A stretch of DNA of 64,000 bases from Chrysogorgia sp. JL179-B06 (GCA_035772405.1 JAYKKM010000066.1:186001-250000); one strand, 5' to 3'; counted from the stretch's first letter, positions 1-12,173 are shown. Notes: generated by a model from the letters alone, not told the origin. A program made the numbers and translations.

Positions 1-824
1 ACTTTCAATATTTTCAGTATGCCTGTATTAACCATTGGCTACAATATATTAAATGTGACTTGCAGCTTGGTCATTTTAACATGGTAAACTGTTTGCTACT
101 CAAGTTTTTAGCACAAACTCAGAAAATTGCTCAGGGTCGGGCATTAGATAATACAGTTATCTGAGCCTCGTTCCCTTTGGGCAGCAACAAAAGGCAGGTC
201 AGGGGGACAGGTGCAATTGAATTGCCACTCCCCCCATAGCATTGCATGTTGTTCGAGTGTGATTCGATCATGGAGGAGTTTAAGCCTTAAGTCTACAGCC
301 TACGGTAGACAAATTTAGCAGAATGACATACCTAGGAGGTAAAGGATTAACACCAGTGCCTTGTAAATAGTATTTATATAATAATTTGATATTTGAAAAC
401 ACTGAATATTGCTGTTATTGCTTTCATATTTCCGCCAGGACCGGAGATTTGCCCCCTGCATTTCAACCCCGCAGCGGGGAATTAGCATCATTTTGGGAAA
501 AATTGTCAAATGCCCGATGGTTGGCCGGGGGGGGGGGGGATGGGCACGCTTGGATTTGACTGATACATAATACCGGGATAAGATTCTGGGTATATTATAG
601 GAATAATGGGGGAACATCAAAGAAAGCTTTCAGATTTCTTTGACGACTCATACCTGTATATATGTTTACTTATACTGTATGTTATAAATACCAGTCCAGT
701 GGTCTGGTTGGACTAACTGGAGTGGTAAATGTATGTATAAAACTGGGCATCAATACACTGTACACCCAGTTTTTTGATAAGAAAACTTTCTAATTATTTA
801 AAAAGTTGGTTAATTTATATTACA
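1..824. other. No recognisable gene
   Basis: I see no supported gene here. A run of G lies near 530-540. Short open frames on either strand have low-complexity translations and no motif I know. The stretch is AT-rich and could be intergenic or degraded repeat. Confidence 0.5.
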
Positions 825-976
825 TACATAAATGACCAATTCATAAATACATTTTATCTATAAATAATATATGCATGTAGGCACTGACCACTACAGGCAG
901 TACATAAATGACCAATTCATAAATACATTTTATCTATAAATAATATATGCATGTAGGCACTGACCACTACAGGCAG
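825..976. repeat. 76-bp direct tandem duplication, two copies
   Basis: Copy one is 825-900 and copy two 901-976. Both start tacataaatgaccaatt and end ccactacaggcag and appear identical. The second copy abuts the left end of the large inverted-repeat transposon starting near 983. Identity implies a recent duplication or an assembly duplication. Confidence 0.9.
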
Positions 977-982
977 TTGCTC

Positions 983-1453
983 TTTGGCCATCATGGTCCA
1001 GGAGGAGAAGGGGGTATCGTCACCCGAGGAGGGAATTTACGGGAGTTAGTGTTTTTGGTCAAGTTTGGTGCGCTGATTTCAAAAATCGATGTTATACGGG
1101 GAATTAACGGGGCCTTCAGCCTCGTTTTCACGAATTTAGCCTCGTTTTGGTGCAAATTGAGAAAACAGCAAAACAGCATTGTTACTACATGGTAAATGTG
1201 ATAAACGTTACCAATTGCAATAAATTATAGGACACTGAATCCAAATTGAAAATCAGGTGGAAAATTTGGGCATTTTAAACCTCGTTTTGGTGTAAAGCCT
1301 CGTTTTGGTGTTAAGTAGCGCCCTCGCAACCTACAACGTTTGGATCTGAGATTCAGTATAAATACTTGTTAAAACACTCAAACGACGTTCTGAGAGCGCT
1401 TATTATCTCATTTGGGGCTACGTTACAACTTCGTATCCATGGCCTGCCAGCCC
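983..1453 (+). repeat. Left terminal inverted repeat with subterminal 13-mers
   Basis: Inverted partner of 8661-9135. It contains three exact copies of CCTCGTTTTGGTG (1140-1152, 1280-1292, 1298-1310) plus a variant near 1119. The right TIR has two exact copies (8825-8837, 8965-8977) and a near-copy at 8807-8818. Such iterated subterminal motifs often bind transposase, which is inferred here. An 82-codon open frame crossing the repeat (947-1195) is unlikely to be a gene, because the same frame recurs inverted at the other end. Confidence 0.9.
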
Positions 1454-3854
1454 AATATTTTCAAGATGGCGGCGGTACCGGGCTCTCCAAATTAATTACC
1501 AGGTGGTCTGCCTGTCGAAAGAGGAAGGCAACATAATTTGCTCTCATGATGTGGTAACGCAGGTTGCTTTCACATGGAGGCATCAGGCTAAGGTCTACGA
1601 TTTTATGATCCTTGTTGAATTTCTGCCAGAAGACTTTTCGTCGAGTGTCGTTGACTGACGTCAGGCGTGGATGGCCATAAAGAGAGCAGACAAACCTTTC
1701 TAATCCTTGCACTAATTCACTGTTTGGCGCGACTTCGTCACCGAGAGAAGCAAATAGATTGACAAACGCGTTATTCTTCAGTACCACTTTCCAGATTACT
1801 TGCTTTCCCTTTCGAAAAAAGGAAGAAACATAGTCATTCCCGGAAAATGCATGCATTCCCAATAGTGCTTTTCTCTGCTTCGTGGACAACTCGGAAGATG
1901 TTACATCGATTATTTTTCTGCTTTTCCCATTGCCATTGTCAATCAAAATCTGCACATCGAGGAAGTCGTGTCCCAGAAACAAGGCAATAATGTCGATATC
2001 ACCAGATGGTGACCGTACCATGACAGATTGACCAGGTTGCAGTGGACTTGCACGAACAAACGCAACGAGTTTGGTGTCAGCTTCCTTGTGATCACTCTTC
2101 AGCTGATGCGATACAACTGCGTCATGTTGGGTAATCTTCTTACATTCGATCTTGTTTGAAAAGTAAACGACTTTTTCACCAAGGCTCTTCTTGTCTTCCT
2201 CAATTCTATCAGGTTGAACAGCATTTCCTTGTTGTCTCCATTTCGCAGGAAGTTGGCAAAGTCGTAGGGAACTTTCATGTCGGGACTATTAAGAACATAG
2301 CGGGTGCTCACTCCCCGGGCTTCTCTCTCGCCTCCTTTTATGCTGTTCGTCTTGTACGTGTCGCATACCAGATAAATTATTTTGAAGTGCTTAGGAATAC
2401 TGGCCATGACTTTCGATGCAAGATCTCTAATTGTTGTTACCTTGCCAACGATACTCCTAATGGCGGCTGCGAGATCTAGGAGGTAAATCTGCATCTTTCG
2501 TGGCGGTGGAAGATCTTCAAAGCTAACGATAGTCAAATCTGACATAGCAGCACCGAACAGCTTACTCTTCACCGTCTTTCGAATAGCTCCATCGGGAGTG
2601 CTCAAGGGATGGCAGACTAGGGCTCACGGGTAGTTAAGAACACTATCTAAATCCACTCCGGTTTTGTGCTTGTTTGAAAGCGCAACTAACTTCCCAAGGA
2701 TATCTCTTTGGAACATTACTTCCTTACATTTGCCATCTTTCTTTATCTTAACTTTCTTTGCTGAATCCCGGAATGTCTTAAATTTCAACTTCTTGATTGG
2801 ATCAAATAAATCTTCTGCAGAATCGCTCTTGGTCATTCGCTCTTCAAATATGCGATACAGCTCTTTCCCCGTTTCTTCCAAATTCAACAGGCTCTCGCTG
2901 ACATCATCAGCAACAGGACACCCTGAAACAAGATTGTACAGTTCGGGTTGATCAAGATCTTCATCGAACGGGTTGACAAACTGTGTTGTGAGAGCCTCCA
3001 TGATGTTTTCAACAATCTTGTTTGACTTCAACACTTCACTTGGGCGAAGACATTTGCGAGGATTCGATGTCGTCTTTGACATACCAGTCATCTCGAAGAG
3101 TGATTCAACAAATCGAGTCTGAAACGGTCGGTTCATCACCCATTTGGCAACAGTACTTTCACTTGTAGCAAACGTAACTCCACCTGAAATGATAATTAAA
3201 ACGTTCGTGAGAAATCTGACAATAAAAGTCATGCATTGGGGATTTCGTTCCTTGACGGGTAAAATGTGCAATTGGGTACAGTAAGAAAGCAACAGTAACA
3301 ACTTGAAAATGGCCCTCAATCAACTGCGAAAACCACATCATTGCTCATATTACCTGCCGTTTTTGCATTCTTCATGTAAGACTGCTCACCAGCCAAATCA
3401 ATTGCTTGACCTATACCAAGGTTGTTGCATCTAACAGACAAGCCAACACTTTCCATTTCAGCTCTGGCACCGGTGGGTGCTGTCTAGGTATTCAAGGGAC
3501 TTGACATAATAGCTGCCATATCTTGAGTAGTGAACTCTATTCGTTGCAAAGCATAACGGCAATGACTGTTGCCACATTAGAAGACGAAGATCAAAATCAT
3601 TCACATTTACTCCATAATGGAGCTTCTGCTGTCTTTCAACGAGCTTCATGTACATTGCCCAAAACTGTGGGGTCTTGCCAAAATCTCCATCTAAGCATTT
3701 ACGTTTCTGTTCGTTGTAGAATACTTCATACTCCGCGACTAACTTATCATTGAGTAACGGCGAAACATCGGTAAATGCTGGCTGATCCCGTGCAAGCTCT
3801 TGTATGATGGCTGGAATTTCTGGAAGGTACTGCTGTAAGAATAACCTTTCAAGT

Positions 3855-5844
3855 AAAAAATAACCTTTCAATAAAGTGATAAATAAAAGTTGCGAAATAG
3901 CTGAAAATTTCAATATTCATTTTACAACAATCGCCAGCAAGATCAAGTCCTCACTTTCCTCTGTCAATAACTTTGATTTAAATACGTTGAATCAGTTTGT
4001 AAACTCTAAAATATCATCAAACTCCATGAACTTCAGTCTCACTCCAATCACATCTGAAATTGTTAAAACTTACTTGATGACGTTGTCACCTAATAAAGCA
4101 ACTGGGACTGATGGTATAAGCATAAAACTGCTTAAATTAGGTCTTAATGAGTTGGCGCCGTCTATATCCAGATTGATCAACATGTCTTTCACAAACTATC
4201 AATTCCCAGCACGATGGAAAACAGCTAGAGTAAGCGCTTTGTTCAAATCAGGTGATTTGTCTGATGTTAACAATTATCGACCCATCTCTGTGCTACCCGT
4301 ACTTTCAAAGATCATTGAACGACATGTCCATGATTGTCTGTTCCATTATCTTACCATAAATAACCTGATATATTCCAATCAATCGGGATTTAGAAAGAAA
4401 TTTAGCACAGAGACAGCTGTAGCTTACATCGTTGATTCACCACTGTTCAACTTAGTCGATTATAAGAAAGTGTTTGATATGGTGGACCACTGCATTCTTC
4501 TCGAAAAGCTATGTTATAGACTTGATCCGAATTCGCTTCAATGGTTCAAATCTTATCTAACCGATCGCAAACAGTATGTTACTTTTAAAGGCCAGCCGTC
4601 TTCAACAAAACTAATTACGGCAGGAGTACCTCAGGGTTCTATCCTTGGCCCCCTCCTGTTTTTAACCTTTATTAATGATTTACCTCTACATATAAATACT
4701 CAAGTGGATTTATTTGCCGACGATACTACCTTACTAGCCTCCACTGATTATAACGATGTGGATGAACTGAGAGACAAATTATCTCTAGAAGTATCCAATG
4801 TTCAAAATTGGGCCATTGCCAATAAACTACCTCTGAATTCTACTAAGACTAAATCTATTTTGGTTAGTGGCAAACGGCTCAAGTCAAAACTCACAGCTGA
4901 AAATCAAGTCCTCAACATAGAATTAAACGATGTCCCATTGGAACAGGTTCATCAAGTAAAATTACTGGGCTTTATTATCGACGAGGACTTAAGTTTTGAC
5001 ACCCATGTTGAAGTTTTAGCAACTAAACTATCAAAACGCATTGGAATATTGAAGTCTATAAAGTCCTATTTGCCTAGAGCTGAACGAATTCTCTTTTACA
5101 ATGCTATGATCAAACCCTTATTTCTTTACTGTAGCCCAACTTGGACAAACTGTAGTAAGAACAATATCGTAAAAGTATTCAAACTTCAGAAACGCTGCGC
5201 TAGAATTATCCTTAATGCTCAACCATGTCATTCCTCTGTGGATTTATTTAACAGACTTGGTTGGATACCTTTTTATGTAGAGTCGGACATTAGAAAATGT
5301 ATAATAGTATACAAACGTACTGTTAATGATACTCCTGAGTATTTAAACAAACTCTTAAAATTAAATAGTCAGCAACATTCTAGAAACACACGCAGCGCTC
5401 ATTTGAGCTTAATAACACCTAAATTCACTAGAGTTACAGAAGCTGGCCGAACCTTTTCAGTTACCGCTATTAACATTTGGAACAAACTGCCACTTAGTCT
5501 GCGTTCATCTGGCTCCCTTAATTTCTTTAAGCAGTCTTTGTATAGGTGTTTTCGTGATTACCAAAAAGAATTTAAGCAATTCACGTCTTTTTCTGATTTT
5601 AACTTTTAACTTTACACAGTGTATTTCAACTGTCATGTAATTAAGACCTCACCTTGTATCATTATATTAACATTTTCATGTAATTTAGTCATTAATTTTT
5701 ATATTTTTATATTTTTATACTTTTGTACATATATATAGGTATATACACATATATACATTTTCATTTTGTAAAATTTTTCGAGGTTTGTTAGTACTTTGTA
5801 CTATTTAGTGTAACCCTCTTTAAATAAAGTTTCTATCCTATCCT
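3855..5844 (+). mobile_element. 5'-truncated non-LTR retrotransposon (CR1/L2-like), nested
   Basis: It interrupts the minus-strand transposase. The 4-bp flank aagt occurs at 3851-3854 and 5845-5848, and joining the flanks restores the transposase frame. The 3' end has aataaag followed by a short ctatc-type repeat (ttctatcctatcct) instead of poly-A, typical of CR1-group elements with microsatellite tails. The endonuclease region is missing, consistent with 5' truncation during target-primed reverse transcription. Confidence 0.85.
3876..5609 (+). CDS. Reverse transcriptase, C-terminal part of a non-LTR ORF2 (577 aa open)
   Basis: An uninterrupted 577-codon frame covers the RT domain and C-terminal region. 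Visible RT blocks are LSPNKATGTDGIS, NNYRPISVLPVLSKI, VDYKKVFDMVDH, GVPQGSILGPLLF and the catalytic box LFADDT. The C-terminus has WNKLPLSLRSSGSLNFFK, usual at the end of jockey/CR1-like ORF2s. The upstream endonuclease is absent, so the first Met is an arbitrary internal start. The segment before VDYKK looks about 10 residues short, suggesting a small in-frame deletion. It was probably never expressed on its own. The intact frame implies a fairly young insertion compared with its broken host element. Confidence 0.85.
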   Translation: MINKSCEIAENFNIHFTTIASKIKSSLSSVNNFDLNTLNQFVNSKISSNSMNFSLTPITSEIVKTYLMTLSPNKATGTDGISIKLLKLGLNELAPSISRLINMSFTNYQFPARWKTARVSALFKSGDLSDVNNYRPISVLPVLSKIIERHVHDCLFHYLTINNLIYSNQSGFRKKFSTETAVAYIVDSPLFNLVDYKKVFDMVDHCILLEKLCYRLDPNSLQWFKSYLTDRKQYVTFKGQPSSTKLITAGVPQGSILGPLLFLTFINDLPLHINTQVDLFADDTTLLASTDYNDVDELRDKLSLEVSNVQNWAIANKLPLNSTKTKSILVSGKRLKSKLTAENQVLNIELNDVPLEQVHQVKLLGFIIDEDLSFDTHVEVLATKLSKRIGILKSIKSYLPRAERILFYNAMIKPLFLYCSPTWTNCSKNNIVKVFKLQKRCARIILNAQPCHSSVDLFNRLGWIPFYVESDIRKCIIVYKRTVNDTPEYLNKLLKLNSQQHSRNTRSAHLSLITPKFTRVTEAGRTFSVTAINIWNKLPLSLRSSGSLNFFKQSLYRCFRDYQKEFKQFTSFSDFNF

Positions 5845-8173
5845 AAGTGCCTCTGAAAATGCCTCGTGCAGGAGCCAACAACGATTGTAGTGTTTACCCG
5901 AAATGAAGCCTTTAATGCTCCCTGAACTACAGAGTCCTGCTTGAAATAGGATCTCTTCAAAACCACTTCCTGCAACAAATACGCCAATAACGCCAAAAAA
6001 TGCCATCATTGCATGGAAATAGTTGGATTATTCCAACTGTGATATGCTTTGATCGCTGCCCCTACATCAAATGTGATATGGGTGTATTGCATATTGGACT
6101 GCTTTGATAGCTCTCTGGAAACATTGAATACTTGAACAATGGTCTCGTACTCTGTGATGGGCGTGTGTATCGGTGGTAGGTACGTCATCTTCGTTGCTCG
6201 TGAAGAGGCTTTTTGGAACAGGCAAATAATCCATCCAACAAAACGAGGGTGTATCTGGTCTTCTGAACTGAGATATCGAACAGTCTTCCAAATTGCCAGC
6301 AGCTTCTTTGAAACTAGGTCAGCGTTATCTTTGAATACAGCGCAAATCTCTCCGTCAAACGTTTGTGGGTTGGTTTTGGGGCTTATCTTTGCTTCATTTG
6401 GTTTTGGTTTTCTTGCAATCTGTAATGATCGGCGGTTGGACTTTGGAATAGTAACATCCTCTTTTCTGGCCACAGCTTGCGAAGACATCTCTTGAAATGC
6501 TATTCCTGGGGTATTGTGGATTGATCCTGAACCAGACATGGTCTCGACGTTCCTGTCGAAATTGTCCCACCAGAAGATTGTCGACACCTTCAAAGAAAAA
6601 TGTAAAACATTTTTGGAATTTGTGTTTTGCTTATAATTTTCCAATTTTTTGCTACTAAAAGTTGGTTTGAATCTTCTCCGAGTAGCCAACACCGATATAG
6701 CGAAAAATCACTTTGACACCGGTGGGAATCACTTTGACCCCGGTGGTGATTTTCGCTTTACCGGTATGCTTGGAGAAGCATCACACCAACTTAAGTTAAC
6801 CAGTGTACAAACTCTCACTACCACAACGATAGTCTTACCTTGCTGCCACTGTCTGCTGGAAGGAGAGGGAGGCCCAAAGACATTGACTCAAAATGCTGTA
6901 CTAGCTCAGCCTGTGCGGTTTCAATTTCGTAGATCTTGTCGTAATTGATGCAGTGCCCTAATCTTGATAGAACTGTTAGAGGTAACTTTTGTCCTGTCAG
7001 ACTATGCAGGCCAAGACCAATGCCAGCATGTTTTAATGTGATGAAGGTGCCTCTGGATACTGCATGTATCACGTCCTGACTGAAAGAATCACTAAGACGA
7101 CTTGCTGTTTCACTTATGGTGTGATGAGCATCAGGGGCTGACAGCAAAACCTTGAAAAACAGTTGCAGTAATGGTGGGCACTGCCTTTCGTCTGACATCA
7201 AGCTCTCTATCGAAGGAGGCCAAGGTAGAGGTGTACTACCCTCTACAAATTTCAACACAATTTCACGCAAAATTGAAGCAGATCTTTTAACAGCATACTC
7301 CTTGGTAAACTCCAAAATTTTTGAAAAGCTTTGCGTTTCAAGACATTCTCGGCTAATAACAACTTGGGCAGAATGGTACTCCGTAGAAATGAAAACCAGA
7401 CAGTCTCCGTATCTCGTCATCATCCGTTCCTTCAATGCATGTCTCCGTTGTCGTACACCAGCACCAATTCCATATGCAACCATTAGTGTTTCCATTGAGA
7501 GGCATTGGTGACCAACAATGATGTTATCATCCACTAATGCACATACAGATTCAAAATTTCCCATTCCTTCTACGTCGCTTTCTGAACTTTTCTCTCTCTC
7601 CCACACCAAACGTGTATATTCTCGATAACAATACTCGTGTCTTTGGAATTCTTTTGCAATTAAGTCAACGTCTTGAACTGCGACGAGCATCTCTTGGTCA
7701 TTTCTAAGTTCGGCAGCTTGTTTCAGTGTATTTTCAGCGGACTTTGTAATAATTCTAGAAAGAACCTGGCGTTTTCCTTTAACCTTGAAATTATCCTTCT
7801 TGCAAATCATGCATTGATTAGGAAAAAGTCCCGTCGAATCGGTGCTTAAACTTTCTACAACTTTAGATGAATTACGAGTAAGTCTCCGAGATTTTCTGCT
7901 TTCGTCTGTGTCTCCATCCTGGCTAGTTTTTCTCTTCAAAAGCGTTTTTGCATAAGTGAACTTTTGATAGCATTCTCTGTGATAACAGAGTTCTCCTTCA
8001 CCAAGCGATTCTGGGATGCGATTACATTGTTCATCGTGACTATTTTTTCCTCCAAGACTTGTTCTTATATTCTTGCACTCAAGAAGCGTCCGAAATGAAG
8101 CGTCGCTGACTCTAGTGAGAGTGGCTGCTGTTCGGATTGAGCTATAATGTATCAAACACGAAATTCCGCTCAT

Positions 8174-8660
8174 TTTGTCTCACATTGTCGTAATTCTCGT
8201 GATGGCTACATATTCATTGCTTTCATGCGAGCATGAAAGCCTCTTGAAATAAAAGACTTTCAGCACAGCAAAATCGCGTTATACCAGACTAATACTTTTC
8301 AGTCAATGTGAACTGGCTTCTGAGCCATTCAATGCCCATATTTAGAGTTGTTTACCACAAATGAAAAAAAATAAACGATGATTTATCATGCATTTAACTT
8401 GCTTCCAAGTTCTGCGTGCTAGAATTCGAAAGCCATTTAAAAGCCAGTTAATTAAATGTATCTCTTCTTATAAATGTAAAAGTAAGATTTTTAAAAAAAA
8501 GTCTACTTGTAAAAATTATTTTGTAGCCGCTCTTTTCTTGCAAGCAATAATACTCCATTCAAGATGTCTGTTATATAAATATTATAATGAACGCATTTGA
8601 TTCTAAATTATTCTAAAGCTTTTGATTTCTAATTTTATTCAATGTAATGACCAGGAATCG
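8174..8660. other. 5' flank of the 1-9 kb element gene
   Basis: This lies between the transposase start codon and the right TIR. It is AT-rich and no gene is seen. It probably holds the element's 5' untranslated region or promoter. Confidence 0.4.
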
Positions 8661-9135
8661 GGCTGGCAGGCCATGGATACGAAGTTGTAACGTAGCTGGA
8701 CCCAAATGAGATAATAAGCGCTCTCAGAACGTCGTTTGAGCGTTTTAACAAGTATTTATGCTGAATCTCAGATCCAAACGTTGTAGGTTGCGAGGGCGCT
8801 ACTTAACACCAAAACGAGACTTTACACCAAAACGAGGTTTAAAATGCCCAAATTTTCCACCTGATTTTCAATTTGAATTCAGTGTCCTATAATTTATTGC
8901 AATTGGTAACGTTTATCACATTTACCATGTAGTAACAATGCTGTTTTGCTGTTTTCTCAATTTGCACCAAAACGAGGCTAAATTCGTGAAAACGAGGCTG
9001 AAGGCCCCGTTAATTCCCCGTATAACATCGATTTTTGAAATCAGCGCACCAAACTTGACCAAAAACACTAACTCCCGTAAATTCCCTCCTCGGGTGACGA
9101 TACCCCCCTTCTCCTCCTGGACTATCATAACCAAA
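8661..9135 (-). repeat. Right terminal inverted repeat
   Basis: Inverted partner of 983-1453, with scattered substitutions and single-base indels. The inner boundary is at ggctggcaggcc. The outer boundary is around gtccaggaggag, with weaker match continuing to ccaaa at 9131-9135. Confidence 0.9.
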
Positions 9136-9448
9136 AAATTATTACCTAGTAGTAAATAAACTGAAACTTACCAAAATGAACTCAATAAAATATTTGGGTC
9201 TGCACTTCGCTTATTTTTGTTGAAGCAGGAATGGCAAAATTGCAACTTCATCTAGAATATGTTAAAGTGCTTATGCAGCCAAATTTTAGGTATTGCTTTT
9301 ATTCGTTTAATAAATTCGCCAAACTTTTGCGGTTATTTCCCTGTAATCAGAACGCAAATTGGTCTAGTAGAACTAATTTTATGACTGTTTGAAATCTCAA
9401 AATTTTCGAAATGCGATACGAACTTTGTGCGCATCATTTCTTGTGCTG

Positions 9449-9456
9449 TGACGTCA
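9449..9456. promoter_or_regulatory. CRE-like palindrome TGACGTCA in left end of Kolobok 1
   Basis: An exact 8-bp CREB/ATF consensus 39 bp upstream of the THAP exon ATG at 9495. The same octamer is at 12296-12303, upstream of the opposite-strand gene, and in Kolobok 2 at 47774-47781. Promoter function is inferred from position and recurrence. Confidence 0.55.
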
Positions 9457-9494
9457 TAACGAGGACACGCTTATTCGACTTGGCGAGATACAAC

Positions 9495-9884
9495 ATGGCG
9501 AGTACATCGAGTGCTTTACATAAAACGCGTAAACACGGAGGTAGAACGTGTGTTGCTGGTGGCCCTGGTCGTGTAAGTTGCCGAAATAGTCAACATACAT
9601 CAGGTATATCTACCCATATATTCCCAAACGAGGAAAAGGACTGTAAAAGAAGGAAACAGTGGGAGTGCTTTGTTCGAAAACACAGGCCGAATTTTACATC
9701 TTCGCGCTCATCTGTTTTGTGTTCCGCGCATTTTGAAGAGAGTTCGTTCACCACAAATTTGGAAATCGCTACTTCTCTTGGCATGAAAAGGAAATTAAAT
9801 CATGACGCTGTTCCCACAATCGACGTGGCAGGATTTGCTGAACTTGCGACTTCTCCTGGAGTTTCAGATCGCAAGCGCAGACAG
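9495..9884 (+). pseudogene. THAP-domain first exon of a Kolobok transposase
   Basis: This exon starts at ATG 9495 and ends at a splice donor (cag|gtaaac, 9884). After a short basic leader it encodes a THAP zinc finger (C2CH): CRNS..., a WECFVRKHRPNF segment, then LCSAHFEESSF, whose Cys and His are the second zinc pair, and a DAVPTI segment near the usual THAP end. THAP domains bind DNA and are the expected N-terminal module of Kolobok transposases. No exon carrying the DDE catalytic residues follows before the repeat array, so the gene is a remnant. An in-frame extension to 9411 exists but begins inside the TIR, so I prefer the start after the CRE-like site. Confidence 0.75.
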
Positions 9885-10324
9885 GTAAACTGACACTTCA
9901 TAATATAAATATTCATAAGGCCATATTATAATACATAAATAATACGTGTTCCCTTGCTTGTTTGATTCTGTTCTGTTCGAGTAAGTTTTAAAATGCGTTT
10001 CAATTGATTCTATAGATCATTCGCCGCAGCAAGAAAGTGTTGCCCAAAAAAATATTGCCGAGCGAGTCGGATTAAACAGGTTGTTTAGTCATTGTCAGGT
10101 ATTCCCGAGTCGGATTAAACAGCAACTGAGTGAAAATTGAATAATTCCACGTTCATTTGAGACCAATCACTTCAAACTAAGTCAGTTATAACAAACTAAA
10201 TGTAAAAATAATTTATGTTCTATTAAGTTTTACATGGTGATATTTATGATACCAATATACAATATTTTTTTGGTTTAGCAGAATTTTTGTAAACCAAAGG
10301 ATACCACTAAAAATTATGCTAAAA

Positions 10325-10575
10325 CTGCAAAAATGTTGTGTTAGTATTATATGTAATATAGGTTTGTAAATATTTGGGGATAAAAAATTCTTGTTTGTGC
10401 TGAAATATAATAATGTTATTCTTGTGTATTGTATATTGTATATAATAGCAGGTTTGTTAAATAGATATTTGCGGATAAAAAATTCTTGTTTGAGCTGAAA
10501 TATATCCACATTGTTCTTGTGTATTGTATATAGCAATAACAGGTTTGTAAATATTTTGGGATAAAAATTCTTGCT
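10325..10575. repeat. ~115-bp AT-rich tandem repeats inside Kolobok 1
   Basis: At least two to three units contain ggtttgtaaatattt, ggataaaaattcttg, gctgaaatat and cttgtgtattgtatat. A separate unit of the same type sits at 11057-11140, overlapping the 3' end of the P2X7-tail-like gene. Open frames across this array (10213-10629, minus) are repeat-derived. Confidence 0.75.
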
Positions 10576-11041
10576 ATGATCTTGCTTTACGCTTAAGAGT
10601 GATATTTGAAAATTTTGACAAAATTGCACGACCCGTTGTTAGGCGAGTACAATTTGGCACAATTTTCAAATATCACAAGTAGTGTAAAACCTTACTTGTA
10701 CGAGCAATATCACATTATTACTTGTTTACTATAATTATACTAATACATGACAAAATTTATCGAGCTCTTGCCTATTGTGGGAGATAATTCTCCAGACTCC
10801 ATGTCCACAATATAATTTTGGTCGACAGCCACTTTTAAGCACATCTTTGTACTGTTTTGTGTACTTGCATTAACCCTTGTCCAGACTCCAGAGTAAATTC
10901 ATCTGTGTTTAAAAAACGTTACGCCATTTTGTTATCGCAGTGCCTGGGTACGATCAAGGCTGAGTACAATTAATGAAATAATTCACTGCAGTACAAATAA
11001 TGAAGTAATTGTACTCCTCTCAAGCAATCAGAATGCAGTTA

Positions 11042-12173
11042 TTTTGTCATGCATATAACAGCTGAAATACATCCACATTGTTCTTGTGTATTGTATATAA
11101 TAACAGGTTTGTAAATATCTGAGGATAAAAATTGTTGTTCTTGTGTTGGGAACTGTCTTGTGTTGGGAATCTTGTTATAGACACATGCAGGTAAAGGTCT
11201 AGAATTATCCCAACCAAGTAGACCACACATCCACCTTATTAGCCACCTGTATGCGACAGCTCTCAAATACCTATTAGAGAATGAAAACAATTATTTTGAT
11301 CTCCTAGAAGATTTTGACAGCACTATTATTATAGCCAGTTGCCCTAAACTCATAACATATAAGTTAATAATAAATAAGTGTATGTGACTAAACGTTTTTA
11401 TTACTGGTACTACTATAATGCTTACAATATATTAATGAAAACATGAGAATCTTTCAAGATGTTTCGAAGCAATAAAAAGAAATTTGTTTATATTATGATT
11501 TATAATTATGTCCTCAAAAACTCCTCATGCTTCCCTGGGCTTTGAAGGGATAGTTCTGAAAATATGAATTGAAAACATCAACTTACTCGTTTCTAGTTTG
11601 ACCTCCATGTTTACGATATGATCGCCCATTTCTATCTTTAAATAACGGTCCAACTTGTTCCAAAACGGTGGGATTTATCATAGCACTAAAATCTTCATGC
11701 TGCGTTATGCATTCATGGAGTAGTTTTTCGCCACCATCGAGGGTCAAAATTCTCATAGCAGGAATCATTTCTCGACAACATCTACGTTCTAGAATGCCGA
11801 CAAGCATTTCATCGCGACAACATTTGCAAATGCACCTAAAAATACGTGTAACCATTAGAGTTGCCATGTATCTAGTTTGGGAGAAAACGTAGGTTGAATA
11901 AACCATAACATATTTGTCAATGACGATTTGACTAAAAGTCTCTACTTACCACTCGTTAATAAGGATCCTTCTATCACTTCTTATTTCTAGGGTAAGTTGA
12001 GAAAGACCATCCTCGTCAGTATCACTAGCTTGAACTGATTGACCGGGTCGTGCAAGAGGTTCATCAGCGTACGCGATGGCGTGTGATGTTACGACTGCAT
12101 AGTCACCGTCACTCTCGCTTCGGCTATTCGAAGAGTTGTTCGAACTAACAGACATATTTAAATCTTCTGCCAT
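11042..12173 (-). pseudogene. P2X7 cytoplasmic-tail-like Cys-rich gene, three exons
   Basis: Exon A 12173-11950 is acidic and Ser/Asp-rich and ends at a gtaagt donor. Exon B is 11835-11587 and exon C 11270-11042. Spliced across A/B it reads EWCICKCC, followed by ERRCCREM and CITQHEDF. Exon C gives YLRAVAYRWLIRWMCG and LPACVYNKI. The order W-C-x-C, CC, CIT, LRxxAYR, LPxC matches the zinc-binding C-terminal (ballast) domain of vertebrate P2X7. There is no ATP-binding ectodomain or membrane segment, so it is not a channel. Phases agree at both junctions. The 3' end after NKI runs into the tandem repeat, so the original C-terminus is lost. It faces the THAP exon tail-to-tail within one transposon. 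Function is unknown. Confidence 0.7.

Larger units (their letters stand above)
1461..8173 (-). pseudogene. Transposase polyprotein of the 1-9 kb element (Academ-type?), broken
   Basis: Reading leftward, exon 1 (8173-6839, ATG at 8173) encodes a Cys/His-rich module with LCYHREC and CMICKK. A phase-0 intron (6838-6589, gtaaga...aag) leads to WWDNFDRN and ITFDVGAAIKAY, whose Asp residues are candidate DDE acids. The frame is lost near 6010, resumes as a GKHYNR block, and is cut by the retrotransposon at 5845/3854. It continues with RVHYSRYGSYY, an intron (3353-3184), DPIKKLKFKTF, HKEADTKLV, VRSPSGDIDI and LLGMHAFSGNDY...GKG, the last resembling the helix-hairpin-helix part of XPG/FEN1 nucleases. 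Visible damage: a deletion/frameshift near 6010, frameshifts near 3478 and 2213, a TGA near 2625, and the 2-kb insertion. It cannot encode an intact protein. Confidence 0.75.
983..9135 (-). mobile_element. DNA transposon with ~470-bp TIRs, tentatively Academ-type
   Basis: Left TIR 983-1453 and right TIR 8661-9135 are near-identical inverted copies. They start tttggccatcatggtcc and tttggttatgatagtcc and end at ctggcaggcc-like sequence. Between them lies one minus-strand gene, itself split by a retrotransposon at 3855-5844. Without that insert the element is about 6.2 kb. The superfamily call rests on gene content: a Cys/His-rich N-terminal module, a DDE-like core and an XPG/FEN1-like C-terminal region, which is how I recall Academ. 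Other cnidarian superfamilies are possible. I could not fix a target-site duplication. Confidence 0.8.

Noticed and set aside
947..1195. 82-codon open frame at the left end
   Set aside because: The same frame occurs inverted at 8922-9134 within the other TIR. It is terminal-repeat DNA with no known domain.
10213..10629. 138-codon minus open frame
   Set aside because: It is the translation of the AT-rich tandem repeat in Kolobok 1.
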